Source: Gluconacetobacter liquefaciens (GTDB lineage: Bacteria > Pseudomonadota > Alphaproteobacteria > Acetobacterales > Acetobacteraceae). From it: a stretch of DNA of 64,000 nt. The stretch lies in the NCBI RefSeq assembly GCF_003350405.1, contig NZ_QQAW01000005.1, positions 124,001 through 188,000 on the forward strand, written 5' to 3'. Under the pieces are notes generated by a model. The model was given only the letters and a program-made list of their open reading frames with translations, searched no databases and was not told the origin of the DNA. The stretch's first letter is position 1; every line of letters begins with the position of its first letter. Made by a program: the position numbers and the translations under genes. Below are positions 26,396 through 36,106 of this stretch, piece after piece.

Positions 26396-26431
26396 GACCC
26401 CGGCCGGAGCAATCCGGCCGGGGTCTCCTTT
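26396..26431 (+). terminator. Intrinsic terminator between tuf and rpsJ
   Basis: A perfect 13-bp stem (26396-26408 with 26413-26425) with a GCAA tetraloop, followed by TCCTTT. It is built like the terminator after rpoC. It separates the rpsL-tuf unit from the S10 operon. Only 46 bases remain before rpsJ and I see no convincing promoter in them, so partial read-through is likely. Confidence 0.8.
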
Positions 26432-26477
26432 GGCGGCTCGGGTTCCCCCGAACCATTGAAGTTGGACTGAATAGACG

Positions 26478-26786
26478 ATGGACAACCAGAACATCCGCAT
26501 TCGCCTGAAGGCGTACGATCATCGGGTGCTCGATAACAGCACCAAAGAGATCGTCAACACGGCGAAGCGTACGGGTGCGCGGGTTCGGGGTCCTATCCCG
26601 CTGCCGACGCATATCGAACGGTTCACCGTGAACCGCTCCCCCCACGTGGACAAGAAAAGCCGCGAGCAGTTCGAAATTCGGACTCATCGCCGGCTGCTCG
26701 ACATTGTCGAGCCGACCCCGCAGACCGTGGACGCTCTCATGAAGCTCGACCTCGCCGCTGGCGTGGACGTCGAGATTAAACTTTAA
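26478..26786 (+). CDS. rpsJ: 30S ribosomal protein S10 (NusE)
   Basis: 102 residues: [20 protein letters not shown] and [20 protein letters not shown] are diagnostic. Besides its place in the 30S head, S10 is NusE and links transcription to translation through NusG/NusB. It opens the S10 operon, 10 bases before rplC. Confidence 0.99.
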   Translation: MDNQNIRIRLKAYDHRVLDNSTKEIVNTAKRTGARVRGPIPLPTHIERFTVNRSPHVDKKSREQFEIRTHRRLLDIVEPTPQTVDALMKLDLAAGVDVEIKL

Positions 26787-26796
26787 GGTCCAGACG

Positions 26797-27480
26797 ATGC
26801 GCACCGGATTGATCGCAAAGAAGCTGGGCATGACCCGGCTGTTTAAGGAAGACGGCACCCATGTGCCTGTCACCGTCCTGCATATCGACAACGTGCAGGT
26901 GGTGGATGTCCGTACCCAGGAACGCGACGGCTATACGGCCGTGCAGCTCGGGCTCGGCAACGCCAAGGTGAAGAACGTCTCCAAACCGAACCGCGGCCAT
27001 TTTGCCCGCGTGAAGGTCGAACCCAAGAAGAAGCTCGTCGAATTCCGCGTTGCGGAAGATGCCGTGCTGGAAGCAGGCGCCACTCTCTCTGCCGCCCATT
27101 TCGTGGTGGGTCAGAAGATCGACGTGACGGCCACCAGCAAGGGCAAGGGCTTCGCCGGCGCCATGAAGCGCTGGAACTTCGCGGGTCTCGAAGCTTCGCA
27201 CGGCGTGTCCATCAGCCATCGTTCGCATGGTTCGACGGGTAACCGCCAGGATCCGGGCAAGACCTTCAAGAACAAGAAGATGGCCGGGCACCTGGGCTCT
27301 GAGCGCGTGACCACCCTCAATCTCGAGGTGGCGGCGGTGGATGCCGAAAAGAACCTGCTCCTGGTCCGTGGCTCCGTGCCCGGCGCCAAGAACGAGCTGG
27401 TGCTGGTTCGTGATGCGATCAAGAAAGCCCGTCATGCCGAGGCGCCGTATCCGGCGGCCCTGGTTGAGGCTGCGGGCTGA
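26797..27480 (+). CDS. rplC: 50S ribosomal protein L3
   Basis: 227 residues, starting [16 protein letters not shown]. The loop [20 protein letters not shown], which reaches toward the peptidyl-transferase centre and holds the glutamine methylated by PrmB in other bacteria, is intact. L3 is an assembly initiator of the 50S subunit. rplD starts 12 bases after the stop. Confidence 0.99.
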   Translation: MRTGLIAKKLGMTRLFKEDGTHVPVTVLHIDNVQVVDVRTQERDGYTAVQLGLGNAKVKNVSKPNRGHFARVKVEPKKKLVEFRVAEDAVLEAGATLSAAHFVVGQKIDVTATSKGKGFAGAMKRWNFAGLEASHGVSISHRSHGSTGNRQDPGKTFKNKKMAGHLGSERVTTLNLEVAAVDAEKNLLLVRGSVPGAKNELVLVRDAIKKARHAEAPYPAALVEAAG

Positions 27481-27492
27481 GGATAGAGGGCA

Positions 27493-28107
27493 ATGGATTA
27501 CGAAATCAAAACCCTCGACAACGGGAGCGCCGGCACGGCCGTGCTTCCTGACGAGATTTTCGGGGTGACGCCGCGGGCCGATATCATGGCGCGTGTGGTG
27601 CACTGGCAGCTGGCCAAGCGCCGCGCCGGCACGCACAAGGTCAAGGGGATGGGCGAAGTCTCCGGCACGACCAAGAAGCCGTACCGCCAGAAGGGCACGG
27701 GTAGCGCCCGCCAGGGTTCGCTGCGTGCGCCGCAGTACCGCACCGGTGGTGCCGTGCATGGGCCGGTCGTCCGCGATCATGGCTACGACCTGCCGAAGAA
27801 GGTGCGTCGTCTGGGCCTGATCTCCGCGCTGTCGCAGAAGGCCGCCGAAGGCAAGCTGGTGGTGCTGGACGCCGCCACGTCGTCGGGCCGCACTGCCGAG
27901 CTGGCCGCGAAGGTCCAGGCGCTGGGCTGGAAGTCCGCCCTGATCGTCGATGCGACGGTCGAGGAGAATTTCGGTCGCGCCACCCGCAACCTGCCGAAGA
28001 TCGACGTGCTGCCCACCATCGGCGCGAACGTCTACGACATCCTCAACCACGACGTGCTCGCGATCACCCGCGCCGGCGTCGAAGGCCTGAAGGAGCGCCT
28101 GGCATGA
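27493..28107 (+). CDS. rplD: 50S ribosomal protein L4
   Basis: 204 residues. It shows the exit-tunnel loop region with [20 protein letters not shown] and the conserved [20 protein letters not shown]-like C-terminus. In E. coli L4 represses the S10 operon at the leader; the short 46-base region before rpsJ here leaves little room for such a leader. Its stop overlaps rplW by ATGA. Confidence 0.99.
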   Translation: MDYEIKTLDNGSAGTAVLPDEIFGVTPRADIMARVVHWQLAKRRAGTHKVKGMGEVSGTTKKPYRQKGTGSARQGSLRAPQYRTGGAVHGPVVRDHGYDLPKKVRRLGLISALSQKAAEGKLVVLDAATSSGRTAELAAKVQALGWKSALIVDATVEENFGRATRNLPKIDVLPTIGANVYDILNHDVLAITRAGVEGLKERLA

Positions 28108-28439
28108 CCAACGTGCTCGCAATCCGCAAGAAGGCGGAGCGGATGTCGCGCGAGACGATGTACGACATCGTTCGCGCGCCGCTGATCACCGAGAAGGCGA
28201 CGGCGCTGTCCGAGAAGAACCAGGTGGTCTTCAAGGTCGCGATCGACGCCACGAAGCCGGAGATCAAGGTCGCGGTCGAAGGTCTGTTCGGCGTGAAGGT
28301 CCTGGGCGTGAACACGCTTGTCCAGAAGGGCAAGACGAAGCGCTTCAAGGGCCGCCCGGGCCAGCGTTCCGATGTGAAGAAGGCGTTTGTGCAGCTTGCC
28401 GAGGGTCAGTCCATCGACCTGACCGCGAAGCTGGTCTGA
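28104..28439 (+). CDS. rplW: 50S ribosomal protein L23
   Basis: 111 residues from the ATG that overlaps the rplD stop. The core, [20 protein letters not shown] to [16 protein letters not shown], is standard. L23 is the docking site for trigger factor and SRP at the tunnel exit. The N-terminus is about 12 residues longer than usual, so an internal start at 28143 (MSRETMYD) is possible; the tight coupling with rplD favours 28104. Confidence 0.97.
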   Translation: MTNVLAIRKKAERMSRETMYDIVRAPLITEKATALSEKNQVVFKVAIDATKPEIKVAVEGLFGVKVLGVNTLVQKGKTKRFKGRPGQRSDVKKAFVQLAEGQSIDLTAKLV

Positions 28440-28455
28440 CGCGGGGTAGCAAGAC

Positions 28456-29286
28456 ATGGCACTGAAGCACTTTAATCCGGTCACCCCCAGCCTGCGCAAT
28501 ACGGTCCTGATCGACCGTAAGGAGCTGTGGAAGGGTAAGCCTGTAAAGGCTCTGACCGAAGGCAAGAACAAGTCCGGCGGACGCAACAACCATGGGCGCA
28601 TCACCTCGCGCTTCATCGGTGGCGGCCACAAGCAGTCCTATCGTTTCGTCGATTTCAAGCGGCGCAAGTTCGATGTGGCCGGCACGGTCGAGCGTCTGGA
28701 ATATGACCCGAACCGCACCGCCTTCATCGCACTGGTGAAGTATGAGGACGGCGAGCTGGCCTACATCCTGGCGCCGCAGCGCCTGAAGGTGGGCGACCAG
28801 GTGGTGGCCGGCGCGCGCGTCGACATCAAGCCGGGTAACGCGATGCCGCTGTCGGCCATTCCGGTCGGCACGATCGTGCACAATATCGAGCTGAAGCCGG
28901 GCGCCGGGGGCAAGATTGCCCGTTCGGCCGGCACATACTGCCAGCTGGTCGGCAAGGATGCCGGCTATGCGCAGATCAAGCTGCAGTCGGGCGAGCTGCG
29001 CGTCGTGCGCGGCGAGTGCATGGCGACGGTTGGCGCGGTGTCCAATCCGGACAACATGAACCAGCACATGGGCAAGGCCGGTCGCGGCCGCTGGCTGGGT
29101 CGTCGTCCGCATAACCGCGGCGTCGTGATGAACCCGGTTGACCATCCGCATGGTGGTGGCGAAGGCCGCACCTCGGGCGGCCGTCATCCGGTCACGCCGT
29201 GGGGCAAGCCGACCAAGGGTTACAAGACCAGGGTTAACAAGCGTACGGACAGTCTGATTATCCGTCGCCGGAAAACCGGTAAGTAA
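28456..29286 (+). CDS. rplB: 50S ribosomal protein L2
   Basis: 276 residues, starting [15 protein letters not shown]. It contains [20 protein letters not shown], the SH3/OB core, and the highly conserved loop [13 protein letters not shown] whose histidine lies near the peptidyl-transferase centre. It ends in the basic [15 protein letters not shown]. rpsS follows after 12 bases. Confidence 0.99.
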   Translation: MALKHFNPVTPSLRNTVLIDRKELWKGKPVKALTEGKNKSGGRNNHGRITSRFIGGGHKQSYRFVDFKRRKFDVAGTVERLEYDPNRTAFIALVKYEDGELAYILAPQRLKVGDQVVAGARVDIKPGNAMPLSAIPVGTIVHNIELKPGAGGKIARSAGTYCQLVGKDAGYAQIKLQSGELRVVRGECMATVGAVSNPDNMNQHMGKAGRGRWLGRRPHNRGVVMNPVDHPHGGGEGRTSGGRHPVTPWGKPTKGYKTRVNKRTDSLIIRRRKTGK

Positions 29287-29298
29287 GGGGCAAAGAAG

Positions 29299-29577
29299 AT
29301 GGCACGTTCCGTCTGGAAGGGCCCGTTCGTGGACGGGTATCTGCTGAACAAAGCCGATGCGTCGCGCGCGTCGGGCCGTAACGAAGTGATCAAGATCTGG
29401 TCGCGTCGCTCGACAATCCTGCCGCAGTTCGTCGGTCTGACGTTCGGCGTCTATAACGGGCACAAATTCCTGCCCGTTCAGGTGTCGGAGAACATGGTGG
29501 GGCACAAGTTCGGCGAGTTCTCGCCGACTCGTACCTTCACGGGGCATTCGTCGGACAAGAAGGCGAAGCGGGGCTGA
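29299..29577 (+). CDS. rpsS: 30S ribosomal protein S19
   Basis: 92 residues: [19 protein letters not shown] at the N-terminus and [20 protein letters not shown] at the end. It binds the 16S rRNA head together with S13. Its stop is one base before the rplV start. Confidence 0.99.
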   Translation: MARSVWKGPFVDGYLLNKADASRASGRNEVIKIWSRRSTILPQFVGLTFGVYNGHKFLPVQVSENMVGHKFGEFSPTRTFTGHSSDKKAKRG

Positions 29578-29578
29578 T

Positions 29579-29983
29579 ATGAGCAAGCCGAAGCATCCGC
29601 GCACGCTCGCGGAAACCGAGGCGCAGGCCGTCACGCGGAACATCCGCGTGAGCCCGCGCAAGCTGAACCTGGTCGCAGCGCTGATTCGCAACAAGCCGGC
29701 GGCCCAGGCCGTGGCGACGCTGACGTTCTCGAAGCGGCGCATCGCGCAGGACGTCAAGAAGACGCTGCAGAGTGCGATCGCGAACGCCGAGAACAACCAT
29801 CAGCTGGACGTGGACCAGCTGGTGGTGGTGCGCGCCGAGGTTGGCAAGTCGATCGTCATGCGTCGTTTTCATGCGCGTGGCCGTGGTCGTTCGTCCCGCA
29901 TCGAGAAGTTCTTCAGCCATCTGAAGATCGTCGTGGCCGAGCGTTCGGCCGAGGCGGAGACAACCGAGCAGAAGGCGGCCTGA
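29579..29983 (+). CDS. rplV: 50S ribosomal protein L22
   Basis: 134 residues. [20 protein letters not shown] and the tunnel-lining hairpin ending in [19 protein letters not shown] are typical. Both ends are extended compared with the 110-residue E. coli protein, with an acidic Ala/Glu tail ([11 protein letters not shown]). The hairpin loop that affects macrolide passage has no obvious change. Confidence 0.98.
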   Translation: MSKPKHPRTLAETEAQAVTRNIRVSPRKLNLVAALIRNKPAAQAVATLTFSKRRIAQDVKKTLQSAIANAENNHQLDVDQLVVVRAEVGKSIVMRRFHARGRGRSSRIEKFFSHLKIVVAERSAEAETTEQKAA

Positions 29984-29986
29984 TCC

Positions 29987-30664
29987 ATGGGACACAAAGT
30001 CAATCCGATCGGGCTGCGGCTCGGCATCAACCGCACCTGGGATAGCCGCTGGTATGCTGGCGCTGACTATTCGCGCCTGCTGCATGACGACCTGAAGCTG
30101 CGTTCGCACCTGCGCCGCAAGCTGTCGGGTGCCGGCGTGTCCCGCGTGGTGATCGAGCGTCCGGCGAAGAAGCCCCGCGTGACGATCTACGCCGCCCGTC
30201 CGGGCGTCGTGATCGGCAAGAAGGGCCAGGATATCGACGTCCTGCGCAAAGATCTGACCCGTATGGCGAAGACCGACGTTGCGCTGAACATCGTCGAGAT
30301 CCGCAAGCCCGAGATCGACGCGACGCTGGTGGCCGAGAACATCGCCCAGCAGCTGGAGCGTCGCGTGGCCTTCCGTCGCGCCATGAAGCGCGCTGTGCAG
30401 TCGGCGATGCGTCTGGGCGCGCAGGGTATCCGGATCAACTGCGGTGGCCGTCTGGGCGGCGCCGAGATCGCGCGTGTCGAGTGGTATCGCGAAGGCCGGG
30501 TGCCGCTGCACACGCTGCGCGCGGACATCGATTATGGCGTGGCCACGGCGAAGACCACCTATGGCACCTGTGGTGTGAAGGTCTGGATCTTCAAGGGTGA
30601 GATCCTCGCCCAGGACCCGCTGGCGCAGGATCGGCGCGCCGCCGAGCAGGCTCCGCAGCGCTAA
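29987..30664 (+). CDS. rpsC: 30S ribosomal protein S3
   Basis: 225 residues with the N-terminal [20 protein letters not shown], the KH domain with [18 protein letters not shown], and the C-terminal domain [20 protein letters not shown]. It lines the mRNA entry tunnel. A 56-base spacer with unusual repeats precedes rplP. Confidence 0.99.
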   Translation: MGHKVNPIGLRLGINRTWDSRWYAGADYSRLLHDDLKLRSHLRRKLSGAGVSRVVIERPAKKPRVTIYAARPGVVIGKKGQDIDVLRKDLTRMAKTDVALNIVEIRKPEIDATLVAENIAQQLERRVAFRRAMKRAVQSAMRLGAQGIRINCGGRLGGAEIARVEWYREGRVPLHTLRADIDYGVATAKTTYGTCGVKVWIFKGEILAQDPLAQDRRAAEQAPQR

Positions 30665-30676
30665 GCTGCGGAACCT

Positions 30677-30719
30677 AAGGATCTAGAACGGCGCCAGGCG
30701 GCGCGTGAGGATTTAGAAC
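30677..30719 (+). repeat. Duplicated ribosome-binding element before rplP, split by a hairpin
   Basis: AAGGATCTAGAAC (30677-30689) and GAGGATTTAGAAC (30707-30719) match in 11 of 13 bases. Between them lies the hairpin GCGCC-aggc-GGCGC (30691-30704). The second copy ends right at the rplP start and supplies its ribosome-binding site; the first would serve no start. Confidence 0.6.
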
Positions 30720-30720
30720 A

Positions 30721-31137
30721 ATGCTTTCTCCCAAGCGGACAAAGTACCGCAAGGCCCACAAGGGCCGCATTCATGGGCTGGCAAAAGGCGGAACGACACT
30801 GAATTTCGGTGCGTTCGGCCTGAAGGCCCTGGAGCCGGAGCGGGTTACCGCCCGGCAGATCGAGGCCTCCCGCCGGGCCATCACCCGTGCGATGAAGCGT
30901 GCCGGTCGCGTCTGGATTCGGATCTTCCCCGATCTTCCGGTCTCGACAAAGCCCGCCGAAGTGCGTATGGGCTCCGGCAAGGGGTCGCCGGAATACTGGG
31001 TGGCCCGTGTTAAACCGGGTCGTATCCTGTTCGAGATCGAAGGCGTTTCGCCGGAACTGGCGCGCGAAGCGCTGGCTCTCGGCGCTGCGAAGCTGCCGAT
31101 CAAGACCAAGTTCGTGACCCGCATCGGAGAGGCGTGA
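30721..31137 (+). CDS. rplP: 50S ribosomal protein L16
   Basis: 138 residues, starting [20 protein letters not shown] and containing [20 protein letters not shown] and [20 protein letters not shown]16 organises the A-site tRNA elbow region. The ribosome-binding site GAGGA is in the second copy of a repeated element upstream. Confidence 0.99.
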   Translation: MLSPKRTKYRKAHKGRIHGLAKGGTTLNFGAFGLKALEPERVTARQIEASRRAITRAMKRAGRVWIRIFPDLPVSTKPAEVRMGSGKGSPEYWVARVKPGRILFEIEGVSPELAREALALGAAKLPIKTKFVTRIGEA

Positions 31138-31140
31138 GAT

Positions 31141-31380
31141 ATGGCAAAGGCAACCAAGCCGGCCGATCTGCGTGCCAAGACCGCGGAAGAACTGGAGGCG
31201 CTTCTCATCGACCTGAAGCGCGAGCAGTTCAACCTGCGGTTCCAGCGCGCGACCGGCCAGAATGAAGGACAGGCACGTGTTCGTACGGTGCGTCGTGAGA
31301 TCGCCCGTCTGAAGACGATTGCGTCCGAGGCGTTGAAGAAGAGTGCAGCCGGCGCGAATGCGTCGGCCGCGAAGTCCTGA
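31141..31380 (+). CDS. rpmC: 50S ribosomal protein L29
   Basis: 79 residues, slightly long owing to an Ala/Lys-rich tail. [20 protein letters not shown] and [11 protein letters not shown] define the two-helix family. L29 sits beside L23 at the tunnel exit. It starts 3 bases after the rplP stop. Confidence 0.98.
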   Translation: MAKATKPADLRAKTAEELEALLIDLKREQFNLRFQRATGQNEGQARVRTVRREIARLKTIASEALKKSAAGANASAAKS

Positions 31381-31393
31381 AGGGAGACGGGCG

Positions 31394-31672
31394 ATGCCGA
31401 GGCGCGTCCTGAGTGGACGTGTGACCAGCGACAAGATGGACAAGACGGTGACCGTCCTTGTCGATCGTCGCGTCATGCATCCGCTGTATAAGAAGTTCAT
31501 TCGCCGCTCGAAGAAATATGCGGCGCATGATGAGCAGAACGAATGCAAGGTTGGTGACACGGTGCGCATCGAAGAGTGCAAGCCGATCTCCAAGCGCAAG
31601 ACCTGGACCGTGATCGTCCGTAACGGTGCCCAGCTGGGTACCGCCGGCGTCGAGTCCGGCGCGCAGGCGTAA
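31394..31672 (+). CDS. rpsQ: 30S ribosomal protein S17
   Basis: 92 residues from ATG 31394, which follows GGGAGACGG. It has the OB-fold signature [20 protein letters not shown] and [18 protein letters not shown]. The upstream start at 31343 would add residues read from the end of rpmC and is rejected. It closes the S10 group. Confidence 0.98.
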   Translation: MPRRVLSGRVTSDKMDKTVTVLVDRRVMHPLYKKFIRRSKKYAAHDEQNECKVGDTVRIEECKPISKRKTWTVIVRNGAQLGTAGVESGAQA

Positions 31673-31686
31673 GAAGGGCATAGGTT

Positions 31687-32055
31687 ATGATCCATCCCGA
31701 GACCAACCTGGACGTCGCCGATAATTCGGGCGCGCGTCAGGTGCAGTGCATCAAGGTGCTGGGCGGTTCCAAGCGGAAGACTGCCTCGGTCGGCGACGTG
31801 ATCGTCGTGTCCGTCAAGGAAGCGATCCCGCGCGGCAAGGTCAAGAAGGGCGACGTTCACCAGGCGGTGATCGTGCGTACTTCGTACCCCGTGCGTCGTC
31901 CCGATGGCAGCGCCATCCGCTTCGACCGGAATGCGGCCGTCCTGATCAACAAGCAGCAGGAGCCGATCGGCACCCGCATCTTTGGGCCGGTTGTGCGTGA
32001 ACTGCGTGCGCGCAAGTTCATGAAGATCATCTCGCTGGCGCCGGAGGTGCTGTAA
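31687..32055 (+). CDS. rplN: 50S ribosomal protein L14
   Basis: 122 residues, exactly the family length: [20 protein letters not shown] at the start, [20 protein letters not shown] near the end. L14 forms an intersubunit bridge. The stop overlaps rplX by one base (TAATG). First gene of the spc-type group, without a visible promoter of its own. Confidence 0.99.
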   Translation: MIHPETNLDVADNSGARQVQCIKVLGGSKRKTASVGDVIVVSVKEAIPRGKVKKGDVHQAVIVRTSYPVRRPDGSAIRFDRNAAVLINKQQEPIGTRIFGPVVRELRARKFMKIISLAPEVL

Positions 32056-32375
32056 TGGCCGCGCGTATCAGGAAAGGCGACCAGGTCGTCGTCACCACCG
32101 GGTCGTCCAGGGGCGTCCGGGGCGAGGTGCTTTCGGTGCTGCCCGGTGACAACAAGGCCGTGGTGCGCGGTGCAGCGGTGGCCAAGCGCCACACGCGCCC
32201 GAACCGCATGGGTGAGCAGGGAGGCATCATCGAGAAGGAGATGCCGATCCACCTGTCGAACCTGAAGCTGGTCGATCCCAAGAGCGGCAAGCCGACGCGC
32301 GTCGGTTTCCGTGTCCTGGAAGATGGCCGCAAGGTCCGCGTCGCCAAGGCGACCGGCGAAGTCATCGAAGGCTGA
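32055..32375 (+). CDS. rplX: 50S ribosomal protein L24
   Basis: 106 residues with the KOW motif region [20 protein letters not shown], followed by [15 protein letters not shown] and [20 protein letters not shown]. It is an early 50S assembly protein. Its start overlaps the rplN stop. Confidence 0.98.
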   Translation: MAARIRKGDQVVVTTGSSRGVRGEVLSVLPGDNKAVVRGAAVAKRHTRPNRMGEQGGIIEKEMPIHLSNLKLVDPKSGKPTRVGFRVLEDGRKVRVAKATGEVIEG

Positions 32376-32385
32376 GGAGGCGCGG

Positions 32386-32955
32386 ATGTCTGAAGTACAA
32401 GCCACCCGCTCGGTGCCGCGTCTGCAGAAGCGTTATCAGGACGAGCTGCGCGCCAAACTGCGCGAAGAGTTCGGCTACAAGAACGTGATGCAGGTTCCGC
32501 ATCTCGAGAAGATCGTCATCAACATGGGTGTTGGCGAGGCCGCGGGCGACCAGAAGAAGCTGGACGCCGCCGTTGCCGAGCTGACGCTGATCGCCGGACA
32601 GAAGCCGGTCAAGACGATTGCCAAGAAGGCGATCGCCGGCTTCAAAATCCGTGCGGGTCTGCCGATCGGCTGCAAGGTCACCCTGCGCCGCGCCCAGATG
32701 TACGAGTTCCTCGACCGTCTCGTGACCATCACGCTGCCGCGCGTCCGCGATTTCCGTGGCCTGCCCGGCAACAAGGGTTTCGACGGCCATGGCAACTTCG
32801 CCATGGGGATGAAGGAACAGATCGTGTTCCCGGAAATCGAGTACGACAAGGTCGACGATATCCGTGGCATGGACATCATCTTCGTCACCAGCGCGAAGAC
32901 GGATGCGGAAGCGAAGGCTCTTCTGAAGGCGTTTGATCTGCCCTTCGCTGCGTAA
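32386..32955 (+). CDS. rplE: 50S ribosomal protein L5
   Basis: 189 residues from ATG 32386 (ribosome-binding site GAGGAGG). Signature [20 protein letters not shown] and the conserved [20 protein letters not shown] are present. It binds 5S rRNA and contacts P-site tRNA. The N-terminus has about ten residues more than the E. coli protein, with the same core. Confidence 0.99.
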   Translation: MSEVQATRSVPRLQKRYQDELRAKLREEFGYKNVMQVPHLEKIVINMGVGEAAGDQKKLDAAVAELTLIAGQKPVKTIAKKAIAGFKIRAGLPIGCKVTLRRAQMYEFLDRLVTITLPRVRDFRGLPGNKGFDGHGNFAMGMKEQIVFPEIEYDKVDDIRGMDIIFVTSAKTDAEAKALLKAFDLPFAA

Positions 32956-33059
32956 TTGCAGCGATTGGGGCTTCCGCCCAGAGGTCAGAAGACCTATTAG
33001 ACACGTTGTTTGGAAAACCGTCGGGATGGCCCGACAGGTTCCGGAGGGTAGAACAAGGC

Positions 33060-33365
33060 ATGGCCAAGATCTCCGCCGTTAACCGGAATGCCAAGCGTCA
33101 GCGCATGGCAACCCGGGACAAGGCTAAGCGGATTGCGCTCAAGAACATTGTCATGGATCGGACGCTTCCGGTCGAAGACAGGTTCGAGGCAACTCTGAAA
33201 CTCGCAGAGCTTCCCCGCAATGGTTCGCGCGTTCGCGTGCGTCTGCGGTGCAAGCTGACGGGGCGTTCACGCGCCAATTACAGGAAGTTCGAACTCTGCC
33301 GTATCGCGCTGCGCGATCTGGCTTCCAGTGGCCAGATTCCTGGCATGGTCAAGTCGAGCTGGTAA
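33060..33365 (+). CDS. rpsN: 30S ribosomal protein S14, zinc-free type
   Basis: 101 residues; [20 protein letters not shown] at the start and [20 protein letters not shown] at the end. No CxxC pair is present, so this is the long zinc-independent form. The 104-base spacer before it holds hairpins AGGTC-agaa-GACCT and GTCGGG-atgg-CCCGAC (33020-33035); GGAGGG lies further from the start than usual. Confidence 0.98.
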   Translation: MAKISAVNRNAKRQRMATRDKAKRIALKNIVMDRTLPVEDRFEATLKLAELPRNGSRVRVRLRCKLTGRSRANYRKFELCRIALRDLASSGQIPGMVKSSW

Positions 33366-33377
33366 GGGCAGAGAACG

Positions 33378-33776
33378 ATGTCACTTTCTGATCCGTTGGG
33401 TGATATGCTCACCCGGATCCGCAACGCGCAGCGCGCGCGTCATGCGGCCTGTGTCTCGCCGGCGTCCAAGCTGCGCGCGAATGTTCTCGAGGCTCTGCGC
33501 CGCGAGGGCTATATCCGCGGCTACGCCCAGGAAGAGGTGCGCAAGGGCATTGCCCAGCTGCGCATCGAGTTGAAATACCTGGATGGCGAGCCGGTCATCA
33601 AGGAGATCCACCGCGTGTCCAAGCCGGGCCGCCGGGTCTACTCGAAGATCAAGGAACTGCCGCGGGTCTATGCCGGCCTCGGCGTGTCGATCCTGTCGAC
33701 GCCGCGTGGCGTCCTGTCCGATGCGGAAGCCCGCGCTGCCAATGTTGGCGGCGAGGTCCTCTGCCGCGTGTTCTGA
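33378..33776 (+). CDS. rpsH: 30S ribosomal protein S8
   Basis: 132 residues. [20 protein letters not shown] and [20 protein letters not shown] are diagnostic. In E. coli S8 represses the spc operon by binding the rplE start region. It lies 12 bases after rpsN and 10 before rplF. Confidence 0.99.
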   Translation: MSLSDPLGDMLTRIRNAQRARHAACVSPASKLRANVLEALRREGYIRGYAQEEVRKGIAQLRIELKYLDGEPVIKEIHRVSKPGRRVYSKIKELPRVYAGLGVSILSTPRGVLSDAEARAANVGGEVLCRVF

Positions 33777-33786
33777 GGAGGGATAC

Positions 33787-34320
33787 ATGTCGCGTGTAGG
33801 CAAATATCCCGTCGAAGTTCCGTCGGGCGTCCAGGTCTCGATCGTCGATGGCGTGTTCGTGGCCAAGGGCAAGTTGGGCGAGCTGAAGCTGCCGCTGTCC
33901 TCGCATGTCGAAACCGAGATCACCGACAACAAGGTTGCGGTCCGTCCGGTCGGCACCCAGGCGCAGGCCCGGATGATGTGGGGCACCACGCGCGCGCTGG
34001 TGGCCAGCATGGTCAAGGGCGTGTCCGTGGGCTTCTCCAAGACCCTGGAAGTGACCGGCACCGGCTATCGTGCCGCCGTGCAGGGCAGCAACCTGGTCAT
34101 GAACCTCGGCTACTCGCATGACATCGTCTATGCGATTCCGCCGGGCATCAAGATCTCGACGCCGCGCCCGACTGCTATTGTGGTCGAAGGCGTGGACAAG
34201 CAGCGGGTTGGTCAGGTTGCGTTGGATATCCGCAGCTTCCGCAAGCCCGAGCCCTACAAGGGCAAGGGCGTCCGCTACGACACCGAGACCATCCGTCGCA
34301 AGGAAGGCAAGAAGAAGTAA
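33787..34320 (+). CDS. rplF: 50S ribosomal protein L6
   Basis: 177 residues from ATG 33787 (ribosome-binding site GAGGAGG overlapping the rpsH stop). It has the two-fold repeated L6 fold, with [38 protein letters not shown] and the C-terminal [13 protein letters not shown]. It lies near the sarcin-ricin loop. The stop overlaps the rplR start. Confidence 0.99.
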   Translation: MSRVGKYPVEVPSGVQVSIVDGVFVAKGKLGELKLPLSSHVETEITDNKVAVRPVGTQAQARMMWGTTRALVASMVKGVSVGFSKTLEVTGTGYRAAVQGSNLVMNLGYSHDIVYAIPPGIKISTPRPTAIVVEGVDKQRVGQVALDIRSFRKPEPYKGKGVRYDTETIRRKEGKKK

Positions 34321-34682
34321 TGAGCACGCAGCAGGATCTGCGGGAGCGTCGGCGTCAGCGTCTGCGCTTCCAGCTTCGCCGCAAGGGCGGCGGGCGTCCG
34401 CGTCTGTCGGTGTTCCGGTCAGGCAAGAATATTTATGCCCAGGTCATCGACGATGCCGCCGGGCGTACCCTTGCCGCCGCTTCGAGCCTGGACAAGGCGC
34501 TGCGCGAGCAGCTGAAGACCGGTGCCGATTCCGACGCGGCGACGGCGGTTGGCAAGCTGGTTGCCGAGCGCGCGGTTGCGGCCGGTGTGACGCAGGTGGT
34601 CTTCGACCGCGGTTCGTATCTGTATCATGGGCGCATCAAAGCCCTGGCGGAGGCTGCCCGCGAGGGTGGTCTCGCCTTCTAA
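34320..34682 (+). CDS. rplR: 50S ribosomal protein L18
   Basis: 120 residues. [20 protein letters not shown] and [20 protein letters not shown] are typical of this 5S rRNA-binding protein. The start shares one base with the rplF stop, giving tight coupling. Confidence 0.99.
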   Translation: MSTQQDLRERRRQRLRFQLRRKGGGRPRLSVFRSGKNIYAQVIDDAAGRTLAAASSLDKALREQLKTGADSDAATAVGKLVAERAVAAGVTQVVFDRGSYLYHGRIKALAEAAREGGLAF

Positions 34683-34697
34683 GGAAAGGGGCACGCA

Positions 34698-35276
34698 ATG
34701 GCACGTGAACCGAGAGAAGGCGGCCGGGGTGGCCGCGAGCGTGAGCGCGAAGGCGACGATCTGGTCGACAAGCTCGTCACGATCAACCGCGTTGCGAAGG
34801 TCGTAAAAGGCGGCCGTCGCTTTGCTTTTGCTGCGCTGGTCGTGGTGGGTGACCAGAAGGGTCGTGTCGGCTATGGCGCCGGCAAGGCCCGCGAGGTGCC
34901 CGAGGCGATCCGCAAGGCGACCGAGCGCGCCAAGCGCACGATGATCCGCGTTCCGATGAAGGAGGGTCGTACTCTCCATCACGACGTCGCCGGTCATTTC
35001 GGCGCTGGTAAGGTGGTGCTTCGTTCGGCTGATGCCGGCACGGGTATCATCGCCGGTGGCCCGATGCGCGCTGTGTTCGAGAGCCTGGGCATCAATGACG
35101 TGGTGGCCAAGTCGCTCGGCACCCGGAACCCGCATAACATGGTCAAGGCCACCTTCGACGCGCTGGAGCGTTGCGCCAGCCCGCGTTCGGTTGCCAACCG
35201 TCGCGGCAAGAAGGTCTCCGACATCCTGGGCCGCCGTGAGGTGGCCGGTACGGCGGAGGCGAGCGCCGATGTCTGA
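34698..35276 (+). CDS. rpsE: 30S ribosomal protein S5
   Basis: 192 residues. An extended basic/Glu N-terminal tail precedes the core: [40 protein letters not shown] and [16 protein letters not shown]. The loop tied to spectinomycin response shows no obvious change. Its last 8 bases overlap rpmD. Confidence 0.99.
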   Translation: MAREPREGGRGGREREREGDDLVDKLVTINRVAKVVKGGRRFAFAALVVVGDQKGRVGYGAGKAREVPEAIRKATERAKRTMIRVPMKEGRTLHHDVAGHFGAGKVVLRSADAGTGIIAGGPMRAVFESLGINDVVAKSLGTRNPHNMVKATFDALERCASPRSVANRRGKKVSDILGRREVAGTAEASADV

Positions 35277-35454
35277 AGGCAAGACCGTCCGCGTCACGCA
35301 GGTGGCGTCGGGTAACGGCCGCAAGCCGGGCCAGCAGGCAACGCTGGTCGGGCTCGGCCTCAACAAGATCGGTCGCACGCGGGAACTGGAGGATACACCT
35401 TCGGTTCGCGGCATGATCACCAAGGTGGCCCACCTCGTGAAGGTGGAGGATTGA
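35269..35454 (+). CDS. rpmD: 50S ribosomal protein L30
   Basis: 61 residues from ATG 35269, which lies inside the end of rpsE (8-base overlap in another frame). [19 protein letters not shown], then [20 protein letters not shown] and [14 protein letters not shown], is the full L30 family. The upstream longer frame is only the shadow of rpsE. rplO starts 1 base after its stop. Confidence 0.97.
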   Translation: MSEGKTVRVTQVASGNGRKPGQQATLVGLGLNKIGRTRELEDTPSVRGMITKVAHLVKVED

Positions 35455-35455
35455 G

Positions 35456-35947
35456 ATGAACCTCAACGAACTGCGCGATAACGAGGGCTCTCGTTATCGC
35501 AAGAAGCGTCTGGGTCGCGGCATCGGGTCCGGCAAGGGCAAGACGTCGGGAAAGGGCGTGAAGGGCCAGAAGGCGCGTGAGGGTGTGTCCCTCAACGGTT
35601 TCGAGGGTGGTCAGCTTCCGCTGTACCGTCGTCTGCCGAAGCGCGGCTTCAAGAACATCTTCCGCAAGGTCTACGCTCCGGTGAACCTGGGTGCGCTGGA
35701 CCAGGCCATCGAGGCTGGCAAGATCGACGCCAGCGCGACGGTGACCGAAGATGTGCTGCGTGCGGCCGGTCTGGTCGGCTCGGGCAAGTTTGCCGGTGTC
35801 CGCCTGCTGGCGAAGGGCGAGCTGGCCCGTGCCGTGACCATTGAGGTCGCTGGCGCGTCGGCTACCGCGATCGCGGCAGTCGAGAAGGCCGGTGGAACTG
35901 TCCGGGTTGCCAAAGCGGCGCAGGACGAGGCGACGGCGTCGGCTTGA
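35456..35947 (+). CDS. rplO: 50S ribosomal protein L15
   Basis: 163 residues with the conserved Gly/Lys-rich N-terminal arm ([20 protein letters not shown]) and [20 protein letters not shown]. The C-terminus has an Ala-rich tail. L15 is a late 50S assembly protein. A structured 159-base spacer follows before secY. Confidence 0.98.
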   Translation: MNLNELRDNEGSRYRKKRLGRGIGSGKGKTSGKGVKGQKAREGVSLNGFEGGQLPLYRRLPKRGFKNIFRKVYAPVNLGALDQAIEAGKIDASATVTEDVLRAAGLVGSGKFAGVRLLAKGELARAVTIEVAGASATAIAAVEKAGGTVRVAKAAQDEATASA

Positions 35948-35954
35948 GCCGGAT

Positions 35955-35987
35955 TCCGGGATGGCATGCCCGTCAAGCCGTCCCGGA
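35955..35987 (+). promoter_or_regulatory. Hairpin in the rplO-secY spacer
   Basis: TCCGGGATGGC (35955-35965) pairs with GCCGTCCCGGA (35977-35987) over 11 positions including one G-U pair, with an 11-base loop. No T-run follows. It may attenuate or protect the 3' end of the ribosomal transcript ahead of secY; function is inferred. Confidence 0.4.
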
Positions 35988-36106
35988 TCGGCCCCGGCGT
36001 TGTCTCTTGCGTTGGTGCAAGACGACGCCTTACACTCTTTGCTGATGTGTCATGACAGCGTCCCGTTTCGTGCGGTGACGCTGTTGTTGTTGAAAGGGAC
36101 GGGCGC

